Source: Muricea muricata
Lineage: Eukaryota; Cnidaria; Anthozoa; Malacalcyonacea; Plexauridae
Direction of reading: 5' to 3'
NCBI GenBank assembly: GCA_963855995.1
Contig: OY979719.1
Span: 17,145,312 to 17,209,311 of the forward strand
Length of the DNA: 64,000 nucleotides
In this document: positions 57,508 through 64,000 of the stretch, one piece after another
Layout of the letters: each line of letters begins with the position of its first letter
Position numbering within the stretch: the stretch's first letter is position 1
The notes under the pieces: model-generated
What the model saw: only the letters and a program-made list of their open reading frames with translations
What the model was told of the DNA's origin: nothing
The model's database searches: none
Made by a program: the position numbers and the translations under genes

Positions 57508-58308
57508 TTAATAACTGACCTTTTCGTATACGAATGTAATGATGTCCTTATCTTTTGGCTTCAGTCCGTTGATATAATATTGGGCAAGTTTCCCGTTGAT
57601 GTAAATCATCCAATAATGCTGTTTCGGCCTGTCCTCCTTCACATCACAGATACTTGTAATGTAAAAACCGCCGATGTATGTGGCTTTGTAGCAAGGGTTT
57701 ATATATTTGGCTTTTTCCAGAATTTCATAACCTGTGGTACCTTGTGGGATGTTTCCGACTGTTACTGGTAGGGGGTCTGGTTTGTCCACAGTTGCCACTT
57801 TGAAAACAACCTTTAGCTGGACTGTTATTATCTGAAAAAAACAACTCTTATGAAGATATCGACGAAATATTGAGTGTTCTATGTGAAATAAAAATCCGAT
57901 GTCTCCTGTAAATCATGCTTAAAAACTTTGAGACAGGACTGCATAATATGGCGGACCGCGGAACCATTGGTCCCAGAAAAATTTTGACGTTGGCAGAAAA
58001 ATAGCAGGATAAAATTGTAAAATGTAAAAAAAGTACCAAAGGTAAAAATCAAGAGAAAATATTTTCATACATACATGCAGTCCTGCCTTGAGAAATTGAT
58101 ATGTTGTCTCAGTATAAAATACATGTTTACCTGAGGTGGAGCAATGGCTGTTGCATCTAAAAATAGAAACATTAAGGAATCAGCTTACCACAGAATTGCC
58201 TTACTATAGTTTAGCGCAGTTACAACAAGATTATAGCTCACCACAACACACATGCATCTTGGACGATAGCAAAGTAAAAAGCACCAGGAATATCAATTGA
58301 GCATTCAT
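57508..58308 (-). CDS. Secreted single-domain DUF4430 (cobalamin-carrier beta-domain-only) protein
   Basis: Three exons: 58242-58308 (signal peptide MNAQLIFLVLFTLLSS, donor GTGAGC), 58131-58156 (26-nt Thr/Pro-type micro-exon, DATAIAPPQ across the junction) and 57508-57831 (beta domain: PLPVTVGNIPQGTTGYEI, NPCYKATYIGGFYITSIC, HYWMIYINGKLAQYYINGLK, stop). Phases join exactly, giving 138 residues. No alpha-barrel exon is found between the signal and micro-exons, which lie only 85 bp apart, so the gene encodes the C-terminal domain alone. In full-length family members this domain closes over B12 bound to the barrel. Whether the lone domain binds cobalamin is unknown. It sits between the pseudogene and the third gene in the same orientation, which supports origin by internal exon loss after duplication. 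Confidence 0.85.
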
Positions 58309-58547
58309 GATGATATCGTTTTCACGGCGAGATTAAAAATATAGGATAGCGTTCTTCTTTAAATCTCTCGCGTTTGCTTGCAGGTTACGAATAACGACTG
58401 TAATTTGATTGGACCACTTGTATTGATTCTTGTAAAATGTTTGTGCTGAAAGAAAGTCACACAGCTTTGTTGTTTGCACAAATGGGCACTTGAAAAGCTG
58501 CGCTATTGTTCGAATGGAGATCTGTCTTATTTCAATCACCAAGATAA

Positions 58548-59340
58548 TCAGATTCGCTCCTGCAGTGCTAAAAACAAGTACAAGTCAGAACTTGATTGGA
58601 GTTTTTTGAAACTAGGCGTGTATAGTGATTGATAGTGTCTCGAAATGACATTACCCCATTGTCTGTAAACGTTTCTCTGATTCAGGCTCAATTAAAATGA
58701 ACTTTTGCCACGATGTTGGGATGATCTACGTTTTTAAGTTGTTGTCATAGTAACCGAGATTTACTGCGCATAAGGAAGAAAAATGGTAATATTTCCAAAA
58801 ATTATTGCTCCACAATGAAGCGTGATACTAATGCGAAAATGTCTATGCTGAGAGCTAGGATCTTCCTATTTCAGTTCAGGACAGCGGCAGGAAGGGTCGA
58901 CATTGATAAACAAACTACTTTTTCTAATTAATCAGATTCGCTCCTGCAGTGCTAAGAACAAGTACAAGTCAGGACTTGATTGGAATTTTTGTAAACTAGG
59001 CGTGTAGAGTGATTGATAATGTCTCGAAATGACATTACCAGTGTCTGTAGTGCAGTTAAAAGCTGCCTATACTGTCTGTTATTTTCATGGACCTAGTTAA
59101 AATCATATTAAGATAGTGTATACCACAAAAGAAAACCTCAATTTTTCTGATTCAAGCTCAATTAAAATAAACTTTTGCCGCGATGTTGGGGATGATTTAC
59201 GTTTCTAAGTTGTTGTCATAGTAACAGAGATTTACCGCACAAAGGAGAAAAATGGTTATATTTCCAAAAAATATTGCTTAAGAATGAAGCGTGATACAAG
59301 TGCGAAAATGTTTATGCTGTGACTAGGATCTTCCTATTCC
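58548..59340. repeat. Diverged tandem duplication upstream of the beta-domain-only gene
   Basis: Unit 1 begins at 58548 and unit 2 at about 58927. Both contain CGCTCCTGCAGTGCTAA, AACTAGGCGTGTA, TCTCGAAATGACATTACC, CTCAATTAAAAT, TTAAGTTGTTGTCATAGTAA-type, GAATGAAGCGTGATAC-type and AGGATCTTCCTATT. There is an insertion of about 70-100 bp in unit 2. Its position just 5' of the short gene raises the possibility of regulatory DNA, but nothing shows this directly. Confidence 0.78.
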
Positions 59341-60099
59341 AGTTCATACCCGGACTAAAATCAATGTATTAGTATTAGATCACAGTAACTGGACAACTAA
59401 ATAACTGTGCAAATACTGGAACTGAACCTAATCAGTCTTAAAGACAATTTATATACGATATAAATTGCAGTTAATGGGGCAATGCTTGGAACTTTGACAG
59501 GTGATAGTAACACGTACACAATCGCATTATTTTCTGTCCGTTGTTCAAAGGTCACTTTGATTACATGGTCTAAAAGATCAAAGTTCATATTTCGAGCTAT
59601 CATGCGTGCACATGCACAGGTTCGGCCTGGTTCCCAACAGCCAATGAAATTGCGAGATTTCCAGAGATACGATACAATAGATATTGCATGCTCGAAAAGG
59701 TCGCTTTGTCTCAAAGTTCCAACAAGAAGGCTATTACAAACGACGCAAAATTCTTTACCCACCCACCCACATCGCCTGTCGATGGCCCCTTGATCTCAAA
59801 CGAAATCATTGGAACACTTGGGATTAACATTGCAAACATTGGTGAACATTGCAACCAGGCGAATTTTATGCACACCAAGTATAGTAAAGTACATAGCGTA
59901 TTATTTATGTTACATGTATTTGTTCAATTTTTAACAATAAATAGAATGGTCCTGGGGTTGAAGTGCTCCCAAATGGTCACCTTCAGGCCCATAGACTCGG
60001 ATTATTTTGTAAATAAACATAGTCGAATCGTAGGGGCTACCCAAAGAGATTATCACCCTTTGGTTCAGGTTAATATCGGAGGGGATTATCACTCTTCTG

Positions 60100-60325
60100 C
60101 CATGGCTTTACTCCGGGATTATGACCCCTAGGGCCGCCCTACTCGGGGATTATGACCCGTAGGGCATTCACCCTGGCATGGCTCTACTCGGGGATTATGA
60201 CCCCTAGAGCCGCCCTACTCGGGGATTATCACCCCCAGGGCATTCAGCCTGGCATGGCTCTACTCGGGGATTATCACCCCTAGGGCCGCCCTACTCGGGG
60301 ATTATCACCCCCAGGGCATTTTTCT
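60100..60325. repeat. GC-rich minisatellite (CTACTCGGGGATTATgACCCC)
   Basis: Alternating short units built from CTACTCGGGGATTATGACCC and AGGGCCGCC or AGGGCATTCACCCTGGCATG. The higher-order period is about 85-90 bp. The GC content stands out sharply from the AT-rich surroundings. Confidence 0.88.
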
Positions 60326-60520
60326 AGCGGGTCTTATATATACCCCGCTAGATGAAAACATAAGGCCGTACGAGTCTCTTGGGTTAGACCACAATTAGAA
60401 CAGTTTATGTAACTGTATAACTGGAGTACTTCATCCCCACGACCCCTTATTCCACAATTATTCTGTGTGTCCGCGTTTGATTATTTATTTTCAGTCTAAA
60501 AAGCAATTGAAACATTGATT

Positions 60521-60630
60521 GAAATATAATTTTGGGGAAACACCACGTAAATTTATTATCGCAAAGCTTCATGGATCGGAAGCTTTGCGGTGGTAAATTT
60601 ACGTAGTGTTCCCACAAAATTATACTTTAA
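60521..60630. mobile_element. Short foldback, relative of the 36.9 kb MITE
   Basis: ATAATTTTGGGGAAACACCA at the left pairs with the right end GTGTTCCCACAAAATTATA. The centre, AAGCTTCATGGATCGGAAGCTT, is a deleted version of the longer family member at 36933-37135. Confidence 0.85.
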
Positions 60631-61421
60631 ATTGATATTCACCATGCAAACATACAAGGATCTTATTAATTAGTCTTCTAGTTTGTCGCATAGACCAGGC
60701 TCTGTACCATACGTTTTGAAAAGTTGGAAATCATGTAGTGAAAATCGTTATTGAGATAGTCACTTGGAACATGCTTTTGCGGTGACATTTTTATTCACCT
60801 GCGAAAAACGGCTTTAGCTATGTGTTTTTGCGTAAATAATCTACCTAAAACAATGATATTGAAAAATGAAAGCAAAAGATCAGTGGCGGTCCAGGGTAAG
60901 TCATAAATTATAGCAGCTCAACTTTAAATTCAAAATAACTTTATAACAGTGTAATAGGTTATGAATTTCAAAAGAATAAAATCTAACGAATGAAGTTGCT
61001 TTGAAGGTATTTTAAAATGTAAATATATCCTAGAATGAGCTGTGGTGATTTATTTTGACTTACGCTAGATCCGCCACTGCAAAAGATTATGAACTAATCG
61101 CTTATTGTCAAGATGTTTCACAACTTTTTGTAATGCAGCAAAACTTCCACAAATGGTCATTTAATATAATTTAAATTACAATTACTTACCCAATTAACAT
61201 ATAACACCTTTAACGTCATTATGCTTACTTTTTAGTACTTTAAGTGTAACTGTCAGCGATGAAACATATAGTAAATCTAGTTAATACATGTAGCTTTATA
61301 TGCAGCTATAAAACCATGAAATAACGCTTTTATTAATTAATACCCAGAAATTTCATGTAAATGATCTTATATAATTATGTTGTATTTTGCTCACTGCATC
61401 AATGCAAACTAGTTTTTGATG

Positions 61422-63777
61422 TTAAAAATTCAACTTTTTGTAAATAAATGTAATTTTGTCGCCATTTTTTGGTTTTAATCCATCGACGCCATATTGGGCA
61501 CTTTTTCCGTTGATGTAAATCATCCAATATTGCTTTTTGTCCCAGTCCTTTTCCACACCACAAATACTTGTAACGGAACGACCGAAGGAATACTTCTTGT
61601 ACGTTGCTTTGTAGCAAGAGTCTTTAGATTTGGCTTCTTCAAGAATTTCGTAAGCTGTGGTACCTTGTGGGATGTTTCCGACTGTTACTGGTTTAGGGTC
61701 TGTTTTGTTCACGTTTGTCACGTTGAAAAGAAGCTCCACAACAACTGCTATTATCTGAAAAAAAAGTCTTATTCAGATATCGACGAAATTTTGAGTTTCT
61801 CTGTCGAATAAAAATACCATATCATATCTCCTCAACTGAAGACATCGATGAAGTTCAACCGACACCAACAACAAGGAAAAAAGACACAAAGAAGATTTGT
61901 TTCTATTATCAAGATGATGATGAAGATGATAATGCTGATAATGTTGACCAACTAATATATTTAAGAACACACTTTTCGTTTTAGCAAAGGCTGGTTTCCA
62001 AAGAGGTGCGTTATATTTGTTAGATAGAGAATATTATATGGTTGCAAGAAAATATGAAACTTATTTCAAATGTTGAACAAGATATTTACAGAAAATACAT
62101 GTTTACCTCAGGTGGAGGAGTAGTTGGTGGTTCTACAAAATAAAAACATCAAGAAATTAAAAACGTTTTTACGAATTGAAATTCACTTTGCGGAAGCCTT
62201 GCTATTTTTTCTTACCTGCTGGACAAGGATATTTTTTCAAACTGATCAAAGATTCTCCAAGGAGTGCAGGAGTGACTTGAATATTTGCCAGAATTGTACC
62301 AAACGATCCTTCTTCATCTTGATACGATAGAATATGTCTCATTGCTTTCTCGCAGAGATATTCATCAGTGTGAATACGAGCGGCTTGGAGAGCCTGGAAT
62401 ATAGAGGAAAGGCGTGGAGACAAGCTTCTGGCTACGAGCTTTGGAAAGCATGTTTAGGAAACAAGCATAGAGTAACACCTAAATTAGCATAACACTAGCA
62501 CTTTACTGTTGTTTACCCCGCTAACTTTTCACAAGGAGACTGACAATTATACATTGCGTACTGCTCCCTGATGCTTTAACGGCCCTGCACAGTTTAAGAT
62601 CAGGTGGGATGGGATCACTGAAGTCTTACAGAATAGCAACAACATGGTATCGGAAAGATTACTGAAACTACATGGGGGATGGAAAGCAGACTTGCGAAGG
62701 ACATGTGTACGTGCAAGAGAGTATTTCCTACAGACGGAAAGTTACTCGTTGTTTGAACCATTAAACGGTATTGGTAAAGCAATATAAAGTTATATAGTGT
62801 AATTGTAAACGCGTGTAATTTGATAGCACGATAAGGCTTAATTAAGTTCCTTAGTTGTGAAGTGTAATGGGACAATAATCTGCTTGGAATTCCTGCGAAT
62901 CCACCCGTAACTTGTGTCAGTCTGGTTTATTACAGGAATTTAAGATGAAAATATTTTATGTTCGTTTGAACGCAGTGAATTAGAACATACAACCAATTAA
63001 GATATCTGAAAATCATGGGGATATGGTATGTAGATATAGTAAGGCTTATTTTCTGATATTTTCGGATTTGAATATTTACCTCGATAGCCAGTGCAGTTGA
63101 ATACTGATTTCCGAAAGCTCCAGTTTTGGTATTTTGCTTTGAGAGCAAGCCTTGAACAAGATATGACATTGCCTTGTCTTTCTCACTTTGCAGAGTGCTA
63201 TTTGGGCTTGCGACACAAGACAAGGCGGTCAAAATTAGCGCGTTGGTGTCAACTGAGTGATAGCTACCTTTCCTGTTCGCTCCCTTGATCAATTCTTTAA
63301 TGACATAATCCGGTGTTGGTTCGCCTGCATTGCACAGAGCAATCACTGCTAAACTATAGCCAAAATAATTGTTGAAACTTGAATACGTTTTGAAGTAGGG
63401 AAAACCGTCAAGAAGAGGTTGGGTTAGATCGTGTCCGTGAAAATCTCTTGGATTTTTGCAAATTGATATCACTCCTTGAATAATGAGGCCAAGGTGAGGT
63501 GTAGGAATAGTTGAAAGATTTCCGTTTGGCATAGAATCAAGTTTATTTTTCAGAGTTTCCTCAATGGAACTGTCTTTAGCATCTTTGAAATCGCTCAGTA
63601 ATGTCTTAGAGTTGTGTCCGGCGATCCTGAGGGTGGCAAAAATCGAGCCCGCGCGGTATGGTTTTAGCTCCGATGTGTTGTCCTTGTACGTTTTCCTCAA
63701 CCAGTCAGTGGAACGAACGGTTGCCCGAATGAGGTCCGCGGTTAGAGTATGTTTTGACCTCGGGTTTGACGGCGACA
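61422..63777 (-). CDS. Intrinsic factor/transcobalamin-like protein (cluster gene 3, signal exon beyond window)
   Basis: Four of five expected exons. 63080-63777 is the barrel (RATVRSTDWLRKTYK, TPHLGLIIQGVISIC, NNYFGYSLAVIALCNAG, YHSVDTNALILTALSC, TGAFGNQYSTALAIE). 62216-62393 continues it (ALQAARIHTDEYLCEKAM, TPALLGESLISLKKY). 62107-62132 is the 26-nt micro-exon (EPPTTPPPE across the junction). 61422-61754 is the beta domain (KPVTVGNIPQGTTAYEI, SCYKATYKKYSFGRSVTSIC, QYWMIYINGKSAQYGVDGLK, TAA). The 410 in-window residues are free of stops. The barrel exon starts in phase 1, matching the signal-exon end of the complete gene, and no signal exon is found between 63778 and 64000, so the true start lies past the right edge. 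Confidence 0.91.
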
Positions 63778-64000
63778 CTTCAAAATAATATATCAAAAGA
63801 GATTTAGTTCATTTTGAGAAACAAAAGATCAATTAGTAGTAAGCAGCCTTAAAAGTTGGGGGAGCACCCTCCGTGGCTACGCTCTTGAATGCATGAAGTG
63901 GTTACATGGGAAATTCATTTGACCCCGCCGGCCGAAGTAAATCAATTTTCAAAATTAAAATAAGCAAGTCCCGCTTAGGTTTCTGCGATAACAATCCCAA
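63778..64000. other. Intron end and right edge, no gene seen
   Basis: Probably the first intron of cluster gene 3. It contains no ATG-led hydrophobic exon with the TTTTGTG-GTAAG donor seen in gene 1. Confidence 0.5.

Larger units (their letters stand above)
58309..61421. other. Intergenic with local duplication and GC-rich minisatellite
   Basis: 58548-58890 and 58927-59340 are two diverged copies of a segment that includes AATCAGATTCGCTCCTGCAG, GATAGTGTCTCGAAATGACA-type and GTTGTTGTCATAGTAAC words. The 59397-59762 minus-strand open frame (121 codons) resembles no known family. The GC-rich repeat at 60100-60325 and a foldback at 60521-60630 follow. Confidence 0.5.

Noticed and set aside
58187-58200. 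Alternative signal-exon end (TTCTGTG-GTAAGC) for the beta-domain-only gene
   Set aside because: It resembles the donor used in gene 1, but reading through from the chosen signal exon meets a TAA before it. The GTGAGC donor at 58241 gives the correct phase.
59397-59762. 121-codon minus-strand open frame (MGKEFCVVCNSLL...) in the cobalamin cluster
   Set aside because: No recognisable domain, overlaps an opposite-strand frame of similar length, and has no clear splice partners. Chance is likely, though it is not excluded.

Overview
The window is eukaryotic nuclear DNA, AT-rich and intron-rich, with compact metazoan-type exons, GT-AG introns and many short foldback (inverted-repeat) elements. 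Gene content (MDH1, L2HGDH, EIF5, PARK7/DJ-1, ABHD12, cobalamin-carrier proteins, a Methuselah/adhesion-like GPCR, a Jockey/CR1-type LINE) points to an invertebrate animal. A cnidarian such as an anthozoan fits best, but this is inferred from style and cannot be proved from the sequence alone. Multi-exon genes below were assembled by eye from splice sites, reading-frame phase and recalled family alignments.

Layout. 0.2-1.75 kb: 5'-truncated LINE with an intact reverse-transcriptase ORF and a TATC-repeat tail. 3.6-4.8 kb (-): intronless seven-helix receptor. 8.9-13.7 kb (+): L-2-hydroxyglutarate dehydrogenase, with 5' and middle exons not found. 14.1-18.5 kb (-): cytosolic malate dehydrogenase, tail-to-tail with L2HGDH. 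22.3-28.5 kb (+): translation factor eIF5, nine coding exons. 29.6-37.7 kb (+): a DJ-1/PARK7 homologue, six exons, lacking the family's reactive cysteine. Its fourth intron holds a 4.2 kb FB-like foldback element made of 21-bp satellite arms and A/T hairpin arrays. 38.5-45.8 kb (-): ABHD12-type membrane alpha/beta hydrolase, fourteen exons, tail-to-tail with DJ-1.

46.8-63.8 kb (-): a tandem cluster of intrinsic-factor/transcobalamin family genes. It contains one complete gene (46.8-50.8), a broken exon fragment (51.5-51.7), a pseudogene (52.5-55.3), a short gene that encodes only a signal peptide plus the C-terminal beta (DUF4430) domain (57.5-58.3), and a gene whose signal exon lies beyond the right edge (61.4-63.8). 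All share the same exon plan: signal exon, alpha-barrel exon, second barrel exon, 26-29 nt Thr/Pro micro-exon, beta-domain exon.

Links between genes. Malate dehydrogenases make L-2-hydroxyglutarate as a side product and L2HGDH removes it, so the convergent MDH1/L2HGDH pair joins a leaky enzyme with its metabolite-repair partner. The cobalamin cluster suggests lineage-specific expansion of secreted vitamin-B12 carriers. Intergenic and intronic space is dominated by foldback MITEs, minisatellites and a dispersed repeat rich in CAACTTGC-like words.
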